DNA from: Bermanella sp044597725
Lineage (GTDB): Bacteria > Pseudomonadota > Gammaproteobacteria > Pseudomonadales > Oceanobacteraceae
Length of the DNA stretch: 64,000 nucleotides
Assembly: GCF_044597725.1 (NCBI RefSeq)
Contig: NZ_CP139003.1
Coordinates: forward strand, 2,046,001-2,110,000
Direction of reading: 5' to 3'
This document shows, one piece after another, positions 41,099 through 49,803 of the stretch. Made by a program: the position numbers and the translations under genes. Every line of letters begins with the position of its first letter. Positions within the stretch are counted from its first letter, which is position 1. The notes under the pieces are model-generated. The model was given only the letters and a program-made list of their open reading frames with translations, did no database searches and was not told the DNA's origin.

Positions 41099-43678
41099 GT
41101 GGTTAACATAGAAATGGAAAAGCTAATTGAAAAACTTACCCCAATTTTAAAACAGTCCCTTGAGGATGCTGCGCAAAGTGCGGTTACTCATGGTCATTTT
41201 AATATCGAAATTGAACACTGGCTCCATGCAACACTGCAATTTTCTCATACCGATGTATTAGAATTGGTTAAAAAGTGTAGGACAGTTGACACGGAATTAG
41301 TCCAACAGCAGTTAGCAGTAACCATTACAACGTTTAAGTCGGGTAATACTCGTGCGCCTGCATTTTCTCAATATTTACTTGATGCATTGAACCAAGCTTG
41401 GATGATTTCATCGGTTGAGTTTGGGCGTCAGGATATTACTTCTGGAGCGCTATTGCTTGCCATCTTCAAAGATGGTGGTTTGCGTCGCCAAATGTTGGCT
41501 TCGGTTGAGGAGCTAGGTTTGCTCGATCTTGCACTGCTTGAGCAGCACGCACCTATGGTTATTGGTTCTACCAGTGAAAGTGTGGTGCAAAGCCGCAGTG
41601 AACAGCGTGCGCCCAATGGGGCTCAGGCCGCACATCTGGATAAATACATGGTCGACCTAACGCAAAAGGCCGAAGAGGGTGGTATCGACCCCGTTATTGG
41701 CCGTGATTCTGAAGTTAGGCAGCTAATTGATATTCTGTTAAGACGCCGACAAAACAATCCTATTTTGACCGGCGAGCCGGGTGTGGGTAAAACCGCTGTT
41801 GTAGAAGGTTTGGCTAATCGAATTGTTGCTGGTGATGTTCCGGACCCTTTAAAAGGGGTTCGCTTGCTCTCCCTTGATTTAGGTGCCTTGCAAGCGGGTG
41901 CTAGCGTTAAGGGTGAGTTCGAAAAACGCTTGAAAGGCGTAATTGAAGAAGTGAAAACCGCAACCGACCCAATAGTCGTGTTTATTGATGAAGCCCATAC
42001 CTTAATAGGCGCAGGCGGGGCCGAGGGCACAGGCGATGCTGCAAACTTACTCAAACCTGCCTTGGCGCGAGGTGAATTTCGCACAGTTGCGGCTACAACC
42101 TGGTCGGAATATAAAAAGTACTTTGAAAAAGACCCTGCACTAACTCGCCGTTTTCAGGTTGTGAAAGTTGAGCAGCCAAGTGAAGATGTGGCCATTGATA
42201 TGATGCGTTGCATGGCATCCATGCTGGAGTCTCATCATGGGGTAAATATTCTGGATGAAGCCATTGAGGCAAGTGTTAAGCTTTCTGCTCGATACATTCC
42301 GGCCCGACAATTACCTGATAAATCGGTTAGCCTCCTAGATACTGCGTGTGCCCGTGTTGCGCTTAGTCAAGGGGCTACACCCGAGGCCATCGAAGCTCAG
42401 AACCGAATTATTGAGCAATGCGATACAACAATAGAATTGCTGGAAAAAGAGCATGCCATGGTGGGTGGGGTGTCTAGTAAAATTGAAAAGTACCAACAAA
42501 AAAGAGCCGAAGCAGAACAAGCCCTAAATACATTAAATGACCAGTGGCAAAAAGAAATTGCGCATATTGAGCAGCTTAAGCAAGCCAGGGAAGATGGGGT
42601 GTCGGCTTCGCAGCAAGAAGATATTTATAGCGAACTCAAAACGGTTCAGGGTCAAGCGCCTATGGTGCACTTAGATGTGTCTGCTGAGGCGGTGGCCAGC
42701 ATTGTTGAAAACTGGACGGGTATTCCAGTAGGTAACATGGTATCGGATGAAATTGATAACTTGTTACGTCTAGAAGACCGATTAAAAGAACGCGTTGTGG
42801 GTCAGGATCATGCCATTAAAAAAATAGCCGAAGCGGTTCGTATCTCTCGCTCAGGCTTAACCGATCCACGTAAGCCTGTTGGTGTATTTATGATGGTGGG
42901 TACATCGGGTACGGGTAAAACCGAGACCGCGCTGGCGCTGGCCGATCATTTATATGGCGGTGAGCAAAATTTAATTACCATTAATATGTCTGAGTTTAAA
43001 GAAGAGCATAAAATATCAATGTTGCTGGGTGCGCCTGCAGGTTATGTTGGTTATGGTAAAGGCGGTGTATTAACCGAGGCGGTGCGTAAAAACCCATATA
43101 GTGTGGTATTACTTGATGAAATGGAAAAAGCACATTCGGGCATTCAGGATGTGTTCTATAATCTGTTTGATAAAGGCACAATTAAAGATGGTGAAGGCCT
43201 CGATATCGATTTTAAAAACACGCTAATTATTATGACCACCAATGCGGCAAGCCAGAGCTTGTCTAAGTATTTTGGCAAGGTTGATTTAGACGAGGATCAA
43301 TTGTTAGATGATATTCGTCCTGATTTGCTAGAGGATTTTAGACCAGCATTTTTAGGGCGCAGCACAATTGTTCCTTATTTCCCGCTGTCGCAAGATGTGT
43401 TGCAAAGTATTATCCAAATCAACCTTAATAAAATCAAAAACAGACTGCTCGACCGTTACAATGCCGACATTATATTTGATGGACAGGTTCTTACACATCT
43501 TCTGGGTAAGTGTACCGACCCAGATACAGGCGCCCGAAATGCGGAAAATGTTATTAATAAGCTGATAATGCCAGCCGTTTCGGAAGCGTGTTTGAATGCG
43601 TTAGTAGCGGGTAACGATTTTGAGCAATTGCATGTTGATTTAGTCGATGGCGAATTTGTAGTGAAGGTTGAAAAGTAA
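41099..43678 (+). CDS. clpV: T6SS sheath-recycling ATPase ClpV (TssH)
   Basis: The 859-residue AAA+ disaggregase pulls apart the contracted T6SS sheath. It has an N-terminal ClpV domain (VNIEMEKLIEKLTPILKQSL). The first AAA domain carries GEPGVGKTAVVEGLA near residue 225 and VVFIDEAHTLIGAGG. A middle coiled coil contains the KIEKYQQKRAEAEQ stretch. The second AAA domain carries GTSGTGKTETALALA near 601 and LLDEMEKAH. The GTG start at 41099 follows AGGGAG by 6 nt. It is on the opposite strand to the rest of the T6SS operon, facing it across a shared terminator, so it needs its own promoter. Confidence 0.95.
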   Translation: MVNIEMEKLIEKLTPILKQSLEDAAQSAVTHGHFNIEIEHWLHATLQFSHTDVLELVKKCRTVDTELVQQQLAVTITTFKSGNTRAPAFSQYLLDALNQAWMISSVEFGRQDITSGALLLAIFKDGGLRRQMLASVEELGLLDLALLEQHAPMVIGSTSESVVQSRSEQRAPNGAQAAHLDKYMVDLTQKAEEGGIDPVIGRDSEVRQLIDILLRRRQNNPILTGEPGVGKTAVVEGLANRIVAGDVPDPLKGVRLLSLDLGALQAGASVKGEFEKRLKGVIEEVKTATDPIVVFIDEAHTLIGAGGAEGTGDAANLLKPALARGEFRTVAATTWSEYKKYFEKDPALTRRFQVVKVEQPSEDVAIDMMRCMASMLESHHGVNILDEAIEASVKLSARYIPARQLPDKSVSLLDTACARVALSQGATPEAIEAQNRIIEQCDTTIELLEKEHAMVGGVSSKIEKYQQKRAEAEQALNTLNDQWQKEIAHIEQLKQAREDGVSASQQEDIYSELKTVQGQAPMVHLDVSAEAVASIVENWTGIPVGNMVSDEIDNLLRLEDRLKERVVGQDHAIKKIAEAVRISRSGLTDPRKPVGVFMMVGTSGTGKTETALALADHLYGGEQNLITINMSEFKEEHKISMLLGAPAGYVGYGKGGVLTEAVRKNPYSVVLLDEMEKAHSGIQDVFYNLFDKGTIKDGEGLDIDFKNTLIIMTTNAASQSLSKYFGKVDLDEDQLLDDIRPDLLEDFRPAFLGRSTIVPYFPLSQDVLQSIIQINLNKIKNRLLDRYNADIIFDGQVLTHLLGKCTDPDTGARNAENVINKLIMPAVSEACLNALVAGNDFEQLHVDLVDGEFVVKVEK

Positions 43679-43679
43679 T

Positions 43680-43907
43680 ATGTACCAATTAGTTGTAAAG
43701 GTTAATGATGAATCATCGGTGCTTGATGTAGACTATGATTCTATTAAGGCATTTAAAGATACATTGCCTCATCCCATTGAGATTGAGGCTTTTGGGCCGC
43801 AAATTATGATGAGTATGCTAGGTAAAGCGAATCACATTTCCCTTGAACTAAAAGACGAAAAGGGTAACGTGATTGATAGCGAAGCGTATGATTTGAAGCT
43901 TGCGTAG
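43680..43907 (+). CDS. Small T6SS-associated protein of unknown function
   Basis: The 75-residue product (MYQLVVKVNDESSVLDVDYD...) has no signal or membrane segment. The beta-strand-rich pattern LVVKVNDESS and the later HISLELKDEKGNVIDSEAYDL suggest a compact fold. The ATG is 1 nt after the clpV stop, so translation is coupled to clpV and a role in sheath recycling or adaptation is plausible. I recognise no family. Confidence 0.65.
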   Translation: MYQLVVKVNDESSVLDVDYDSIKAFKDTLPHPIEIEAFGPQIMMSMLGKANHISLELKDEKGNVIDSEAYDLKLA

Positions 43908-43935
43908 CTAAAAATATGAGCCTAGCTAAAATAAG

Positions 43936-43961
43936 AATAGCCAGATTGTAATCTGGCTATT
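43936..43961. terminator. Bidirectional terminator between the clpV unit and the T6SS operon
   Basis: A perfect 12-bp stem (AATAGCCAGATT / AATCTGGCTATT) with a 2-nt loop sits between the two convergent units and overlaps the stop codon of the DUF4150 gene. T and A stretches flank it. Confidence 0.8.
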
Positions 43962-44361
43962 TTAGTACAAGCACTTTTACTTGTGCCGGGGCAAGAGTAA
44001 CACCTGGCACATTCATGCTGCTGCCATTTTGGCCCGTCATTGACGTAAGTCTTGCGGCGGGCTTTCCTCCAAAAAATGTTGCCATGCTTCCCATTAGAAA
44101 CTTGGTTGGTCCCATTATCTGGCCTGAAATAAGACCACCTGCAACACCCGGTTGGTCGCCATTACTGAAGGGTATTTGTGTTCCGACTGTGTGCCCCGGA
44201 CCACCCGATATAAGTACCTTCATGGCCGCACTGGACGGCATGGCTGTGGCGCCCATGGATATATTAGGGTAGGGAATAGGAACAATAGCAGGCCCTACCG
44301 GAGTCTTACAGACATCAGGCATGCCCATGTTTGTTCCACCCATCTGACAGTTTGCAAACAT
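43957..44361 (-). CDS. DUF4150 (PAAR-like) T6SS protein
   Basis: The 134-residue DUF4150 protein, a PAAR-like domain that can cap the VgrG spike, shows MGGTNMGMPDVCKTPVGPAIVPIPYPNIS, SGGPGHTVGTQIPFSNGDQPG and the repeating Gly turns of the PAAR needle. It lacks an appended toxin domain, so any effector must bind separately. It is the last gene of the minus-strand operon and follows DUF3540 by 9 nt. Confidence 0.88.
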   Translation of the reverse strand: MFANCQMGGTNMGMPDVCKTPVGPAIVPIPYPNISMGATAMPSSAAMKVLISGGPGHTVGTQIPFSNGDQPGVAGGLISGQIMGPTKFLMGSMATFFGGKPAARLTSMTGQNGSSMNVPGVTLAPAQVKVLVLK

Positions 44362-44370
44362 AATTCTCTC

Positions 44371-44985
44371 CTAGCCCATGTGGATACGGTCACCGTTAAT
44401 TTTCACATCACTTTTGGCTGTGATATCAACTTGGCGAGACCGTTGGATGAAAGCGTTTTTGATGTTTTGGATAATATCTTTCGCACTGACTTGCTCGATT
44501 CTTTCTATGATTCTAAAGCTATCTTTAATGCGCGAAATTAGCCGCTCAGTATTTGTTTCTACGGTACGCCCGGTTAGGCGGGCGCCATCGGTATGCACGT
44601 TAATATTTTCACTTTGGTGATGATATTGGCCCGTGCTTAAGTTCATGGTCTGATTAGAAATGGCCATGGCATTCGATTGCATGGTAATCGATGGACTGGA
44701 TAGCTCTATGCCCATAGGGGACGAGAGTGTCGCCACAGAGGATTGGTGACGTTCAAGAATATTGAGTATGTAATACGTATTGTTAAGTAAGGTTACTTCC
44801 ACAAAGTCTTGATCGACAGGTTCGAACGCGCAACTGAATGCTTTTTTGGCCGTTACAGTTTCGCCGCTAATCAGCCTAACAGCAATACTTTCTTGAGTGA
44901 TTGCCGTAACGGTACCTGCGCTATGGTCTAATGATTCGTTTCTTTGCTGTTTTATCATTGCAGTGGCAATGTCATGTGTATTCAT
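44371..44985 (-). CDS. DUF3540 T6SS accessory protein
   Basis: The 204-residue protein matches DUF3540, which is found in T6SS loci beside DUF2169 and DUF4150 proteins. An N-terminal OB-like region (GTVTAITQESIAVRLISGETV) is followed by a repetitive beta-strand stretch (SSPMGIELSSPSITMQSNAMAIS) like the gp5/VgrG needle helix. It may contribute to spike assembly or effector loading; the exact role is unknown. The start is ATG 44985 with AAGGAG 5 nt upstream. Confidence 0.82.
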   Translation of the reverse strand: MNTHDIATAMIKQQRNESLDHSAGTVTAITQESIAVRLISGETVTAKKAFSCAFEPVDQDFVEVTLLNNTYYILNILERHQSSVATLSSPMGIELSSPSITMQSNAMAISNQTMNLSTGQYHHQSENINVHTDGARLTGRTVETNTERLISRIKDSFRIIERIEQVSAKDIIQNIKNAFIQRSRQVDITAKSDVKINGDRIHMG

Positions 44986-44994
44986 AATCACTCC

Positions 44995-46080
44995 TTAAAT
45001 GCTTTCCATTTGTGTGCTCGGGGATTTAGGCACCCATTTTTGTGCGCGTTCGAGCTTTTCATCGGTACCCAAGGCCAATGACTTACTGCTGCCACTCCAG
45101 TTGCTTTGGCTGTCGGCTAAGCTGTGCAAGTTTGTTCTAAACAAACTTGCTCCTCCAAAGTCTGACCCATCACATATTGCCATTGATAGGTCGGCATAGC
45201 CAAGATTACTGCCAATAAATAATGTACTTACACATGTGGCTTCAGCCAATTGTGCTTGAACCATATTCGCTTCGGTAAATTGACAGCCGGTTAGATTAGC
45301 GCCTTGAAGGCTGGCTTGTTCTAAGTTTGCATGACTAAAATTCGAGCCAGTGAGGGTTGCACCAGTAAACATGGTCATATTGCATTTTGCTTTAGAAAAA
45401 TCGCATTCGTTTAATTCTGCATCAACAAATGACGCTTGGTTAAGAATACTAGCTTTAAATGTGCACTTGTTTAAAACGCCAGACCTGAATTGAGCTTGAG
45501 TAAGATCCATACCTGAAAAATCTTGTGATTCTAGGTTGGGTTTCTCAAATAGTGTTGTTTGTAGGTTAGCTTTATCAAACTCAATTGTCTTAAACTGGCA
45601 TTCAATAAAGTTTGTACGAACTAGAGTTGCCTCGATAAAACTTGTGGCGCTTATGTCGCATTGTAAAAAGCTGGCAAAGCCTAAATCACAACCATCGTAA
45701 ACGCACTGACTTATTTTACCTTCTATTATATTGCTATCATTCATCTGGCTGCTGCTAAACTGGCAAGCGTTTAAAGTTGGTTTTACCCAGTTAGTGCCTG
45801 TGGATATGTGTTGATTAAACGAGCAATTGTCGAGTGTGCATTCAATAAAGGAGGCCTCTATGATTTGCGCTTGATTAAACTGGCAATTGTGAAATTCACA
45901 GTTAATAAAATTAACCTGTTCTAATATTCCACTATCAAAATTACAGTTTATGAACTGACACTCATTGAAGTTGGCGCCACCAATATTCTTTTTCTGAAAA
46001 TTCAAGCCATTCACAGAGAGGGCTTCAATAGGCTGCCCTTTACGAATGAGGCTGAATAGTTCGTCTGGGGTTATTGCCAT
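44995..46080 (-). CDS. Pentapeptide-repeat protein of the T6SS accessory module
   Basis: The 361-residue protein consists almost entirely of pentapeptide repeats (A/C-[D/N]-[L/F]-x-x), for example NFSHANLEQASLQGANLTGCQF. These fold as a right-handed quadrilateral beta-helix. A short N-terminal leader (MAITPDELFSLIRKGQPIEAL) precedes them. It overlaps the DUF2169 gene by 10 nt, so translation is coupled and the two proteins probably work together, possibly as an adaptor for an effector. Cys is frequent in the central repeat position, which is unusual for cytoplasmic pentapeptide proteins. Confidence 0.85.
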   Translation of the reverse strand: MAITPDELFSLIRKGQPIEALSVNGLNFQKKNIGGANFNECQFINCNFDSGILEQVNFINCEFHNCQFNQAQIIEASFIECTLDNCSFNQHISTGTNWVKPTLNACQFSSSQMNDSNIIEGKISQCVYDGCDLGFASFLQCDISATSFIEATLVRTNFIECQFKTIEFDKANLQTTLFEKPNLESQDFSGMDLTQAQFRSGVLNKCTFKASILNQASFVDAELNECDFSKAKCNMTMFTGATLTGSNFSHANLEQASLQGANLTGCQFTEANMVQAQLAEATCVSTLFIGSNLGYADLSMAICDGSDFGGASLFRTNLHSLADSQSNWSGSSKSLALGTDEKLERAQKWVPKSPSTQMESI

Positions 46081-48818
46081 TTGCTAGGCCTCCATTCCTC
46101 AAGTTTCGTACCATCAAGTATTGACCGAGAAAAATCTGTTTTATGTACATATACGCCTAAAAACTCACAGCCGTAAAAGTTGCCCCGTGATAAATCTGCC
46201 TCGACTAGATCGGCTTGCATGAAGTTGCTGAACATAAAATTAGCGTTAGACAGATTCGCTTTTTGTAGTTTGGTTTTCATAAATAGCGCATCTTTGCCAA
46301 TGGACGCATCAAATATGCTATAGCTGGCGTCCGATTCACTAAAGTCTGCCCTAAGTAGGGTGCATTGTATGAATTGTGCATGGGTGAGGTTAATATCACG
46401 TAGTGTGCAGTCAGCCAGGATTGAATGATAGAAAGTGCTATTTTTTAGGCTCGATTTATTCAAGAAACGGCTATTGGTTAAATCACTAAACGCAAACTGG
46501 CACGTATTTATGCTCGATTCAATAAAATTACATGAGAGTAAAGTGCATTCTTTAAACTGTGAGGAATTCAAAGAACACTGCTGGAATGTCACTGATTCAA
46601 GTTCACAGTCTTTCATGATGGTTTGATTGAAATCGGTTTCAATGAATGTCGCGTCGTTAAGGCATACGTTATTGAATTCGGTTTGATAAAACACAACTTC
46701 AAGTAGGTTTAAGCTATCACTTAAGTCTAGTTTGCTAATGTGAGCATATGAGAAATCAGATTTTCCACATTCAATAGACTGAGATTGCTTAGTATTTATA
46801 GTGGCATGCTTAAAGTCCGAAGCACCAATATTGGCATTGTTCAAGTTAGTATTATCAAGGTTTGCGTATGAAAAATCGCAATGGGCAGCAATTGCTGAAT
46901 CGAGATTGGCGTCGGTCAGGTTCGCATGGGAAAAGTTGCATTGCTCTAAATGACAGTTCGAAAAATCGACGCCTGTTAAATTCATATTTGAAAAGTCTAA
47001 ACCTGCGAGGTCAAGGAAGCGCAACGACTGACGCTTTTCAATAAGCTCAATAACTTCTTGTTGATATATGGTTTTTTTATCAGCAAGAGGCGGAGTCCCT
47101 TTTTGCATGAGGTGAGCCCCCATCTTATACCCCTCAACTTGAGCCTTAAACGCTGCTTCAAGTTTTACTTTTATTGCATCAATATCCATATCTTGACTAG
47201 GGCTTTGCTGCTGAATAGCCTGCAAGTTGGCAACGACATCATCAACCGTTGCTGGCCGAGGTAGGGTAGGAGGAAGATCCATGCGGGCCGTCATGTCACT
47301 AAGCTGCTTAGCGGCTTCCTCTTGCCCATTTTGTTTTGCCTGTTCTACTTGATTGGCTAGCTGCAATTTCGCCTTATCTTTTTGAAACTGTGCATATTCT
47401 TCTGATAGTTTGCTTAAATCATCGAATGCTGTGAAGTCCACTCGTACTAAGTCGACTTGACCTGTTTTCTCATCAATGGGTGCAATACGATCACTTATTG
47501 CCTCGAACTTAAGCTGCCACTCGTCTTTAGTCGGGTTACCCACATCTTTTAGTTGTTGCTCTAGCATTGTGGTATCAATGCCTTGCGCTTTTTGTTGAGC
47601 AATTATGGCTTCAAGTTGTTCTTTTAAGTCGCTTACACCTTGCTCATAGGCTTCCTGCGAACGGGCTTCGATATGCTCGGCCAATAGTTGTTTTGGGTCG
47701 CTATCTTGTTCCATTAAACGCGCCATACCGCACGGAACTGATTCAGGTATTAAGTCTTTGGTAGTAAGTGCATAACGCATATTGAGCTCAGGATGGATTC
47801 GCCCAACAAGTGAGTTAAGGTAGTCGTGTTTCGAACGCTTTGTTGACTCGTCTTCATAAGCACTTAATAGATATTGATAATCGCTTCCATCGGTTGAATC
47901 AATTTTTACCGTAGCGCGATATATAAGCATGCCCATTAGCTGATTAGGGAAAAACACAACTGTATCGAGTTTTGGTGATAATGCTTCTAGGTCAGATTCT
48001 TGAAGGTCTGCTAGTTCAATGCCTTTTTTAACCAAAAAGGATTTAACCTTGAATTTAGGTAAGACGCCTGAAATTTCCGTGAAATCATGATGGAAGCCAT
48101 GTAACGAAAAGCTTTCTCCTCCTGTTAATTCCTGGCTAAAACGTTGGTCATCATAAGCGCAATTAAGTGCGTCGAAACTAAAGTCTTTTGGGTATCCAGG
48201 GAAGTCTTCTTTGAGCCAGGTTTCGTTATAAGTGCCCATGTATTTCAAACGGTCGGGGTGATCTGGCATTAGGCTGCTAAAACCTGCAGGCTTTGGTCGC
48301 TGGCTAAGACTTGTGAGCATTTGTCGAGGATATTCAACATTAGGCATTTTTACACAGTCTTCACCAAGGTACTTCTCTTTTTTGTCAATACCACAGCCTT
48401 GCGGGTTGGCCGGGTATTCTTTACCACCAAATGCTTGGGTCCACGTTAAGGGCATCTCAACGAACGGCTCAGGGTTTGATGTTCCACCAAGGCCACCAGT
48501 CCAGTAACGGTCACCCGTAACATGTAATTTCTTGTCTAAATTGGCAATTTTCACATGCACCGGCATAGCCGATATTGGGTTTTTATTAGGTACTTGAGCA
48601 TTACCCATTAGCAAATATTCTGGGTTTACTTTGGGTAAGCCTTCGTCGATAAACGGTGTGGGCAATGCGGAAAGTGCTTCGTACGCGCTCGGGAAAATGA
48701 TTGGATTTCCGCCTTGCAGTGGAAAATATAGCTTTGTTGAGACGACGAGGTAATTATCTCCGCGAAAACTAAATGTACGGTACCCAGTTTCTAAATCGAG
48801 TGGTTGAATAACATTCAT
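46071..48818 (-). CDS. DUF2169 and pentapeptide-repeat fusion, T6SS adaptor
   Basis: The 915-residue protein has three parts. An N-terminal DUF2169 domain occupies residues 1 to about 330 (LVVSTKLYFPLQGG; FVEMPLTWTQAFGGKEYPANPQGCG; PKDFSFDALNCAYDDQRF). DUF2169 proteins are T6SS adaptors linked to effector recruitment. A Gln/Lys-rich coiled-coil linker spans about 370-590. A long pentapeptide-repeat beta-helix runs from about 610 to 905 (LDFSNMNLTGVDFSNCHLEQC). It starts 4 nt after tssG on the same transcript. Confidence 0.85.
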   Translation of the reverse strand: MNVIQPLDLETGYRTFSFRGDNYLVVSTKLYFPLQGGNPIIFPSAYEALSALPTPFIDEGLPKVNPEYLLMGNAQVPNKNPISAMPVHVKIANLDKKLHVTGDRYWTGGLGGTSNPEPFVEMPLTWTQAFGGKEYPANPQGCGIDKKEKYLGEDCVKMPNVEYPRQMLTSLSQRPKPAGFSSLMPDHPDRLKYMGTYNETWLKEDFPGYPKDFSFDALNCAYDDQRFSQELTGGESFSLHGFHHDFTEISGVLPKFKVKSFLVKKGIELADLQESDLEALSPKLDTVVFFPNQLMGMLIYRATVKIDSTDGSDYQYLLSAYEDESTKRSKHDYLNSLVGRIHPELNMRYALTTKDLIPESVPCGMARLMEQDSDPKQLLAEHIEARSQEAYEQGVSDLKEQLEAIIAQQKAQGIDTTMLEQQLKDVGNPTKDEWQLKFEAISDRIAPIDEKTGQVDLVRVDFTAFDDLSKLSEEYAQFQKDKAKLQLANQVEQAKQNGQEEAAKQLSDMTARMDLPPTLPRPATVDDVVANLQAIQQQSPSQDMDIDAIKVKLEAAFKAQVEGYKMGAHLMQKGTPPLADKKTIYQQEVIELIEKRQSLRFLDLAGLDFSNMNLTGVDFSNCHLEQCNFSHANLTDANLDSAIAAHCDFSYANLDNTNLNNANIGASDFKHATINTKQSQSIECGKSDFSYAHISKLDLSDSLNLLEVVFYQTEFNNVCLNDATFIETDFNQTIMKDCELESVTFQQCSLNSSQFKECTLLSCNFIESSINTCQFAFSDLTNSRFLNKSSLKNSTFYHSILADCTLRDINLTHAQFIQCTLLRADFSESDASYSIFDASIGKDALFMKTKLQKANLSNANFMFSNFMQADLVEADLSRGNFYGCEFLGVYVHKTDFSRSILDGTKLEEWRPSKWQ

Positions 48819-48822
48819 GGGA

Positions 48823-49803
48823 TTAACTCAATATCTCAAAGGTAATGGGCCGATGAGATGTATTTGATTTGCCTATAGTTGATGTTACACCTAGCTGGTT
48901 CCAGCTTTCACCCAGTTTGAATTGGCTGCTGCGACCATCAACATGGAGTTTTATTTCAACAGATAACGGTTTTTTAAGATAATGCTTTACGAGGGTTGTA
49001 AGAGTGCTTATTCGTTTTGAGCTTTGCTCAAGCGTGCTTAGTTGCTCATTTGGCACACCCTTAACATTAATGCTGATTTTACTGCGTTGATCAAAAATCT
49101 TAGAGCCAATATGAGCTTCCCCTAATTGATGGTTTTGCTCGCCTAATTTACACATAAGTGATGGTTTTATAGGTAGATGACTCACAACAAAATCATCAAT
49201 TTCTATATCTTGTGTTTCTAGGTAATCGGCAACTATGAGCTTTAACCCATGAATTGACCGTTCTTTGTTAGAAAACAAAGGGAAGTAGTGAAGTTTTAGA
49301 CGCTTAATGTCATTGTCACTGTCTTGTGTTTCACCCATTAAACTATAGAGCAACTGCCAATAACTATCATTACTGCGTTCAATGGTGTTTAAGTTTAGCT
49401 TGTATAAACGCCACGCCTGATACAGTTTAGGGAAAAGCTGCTTATGAATAATATCTAAGAATTCACGGGGAGCGTTGACGTCATCCCATTCGTTATCAAG
49501 TAATTCTTCGTTGTAAAAATCAGGCAGCGGTGAAGCGACACCGTACAACCCTGAAATTTGAGATACAATTTCAAACCCCCGTTGTTTGTCCAGAGGTTTG
49601 ATGTCGTGAATATCTTGATCGGTATAGCCCAGGTTTAGAGAAGGGCGCACTTCTATTTTACGCGCTGGCTTACGTGGCGATACTGGGTACTGTTTATTAA
49701 TATTTTCAAGCAGGCGAAATGCTTGGAAAAACCCATAGCTTTGCGGCTGATCTAGAATATTCTTTTCTATTTGTTTTAGCGATTCACTAGGTTTGGCTGC
49801 CAT
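48823..49803 (-). CDS. tssG: T6SS baseplate protein TssG
   Basis: The 326-residue TssG family protein (ImpH/VasB) shows an N-terminal PQSYGFFQAFRLLENINK, and central RPSLNLGYTDQDI and SGLYGVASPLPDFYNEELL. A middle DUF1305 region and C-terminal LGESWNQLGVTSTIG follow. TssG with TssF and TssE forms the baseplate wedge around the VgrG spike. The gene overlaps the end of tssF by 28 nt, consistent with coupled synthesis of the TssF2G complex. Confidence 0.92.
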   Translation of the reverse strand: MAAKPSESLKQIEKNILDQPQSYGFFQAFRLLENINKQYPVSPRKPARKIEVRPSLNLGYTDQDIHDIKPLDKQRGFEIVSQISGLYGVASPLPDFYNEELLDNEWDDVNAPREFLDIIHKQLFPKLYQAWRLYKLNLNTIERSNDSYWQLLYSLMGETQDSDNDIKRLKLHYFPLFSNKERSIHGLKLIVADYLETQDIEIDDFVVSHLPIKPSLMCKLGEQNHQLGEAHIGSKIFDQRSKISINVKGVPNEQLSTLEQSSKRISTLTTLVKHYLKKPLSVEIKLHVDGRSSQFKLGESWNQLGVTSTIGKSNTSHRPITFEILS

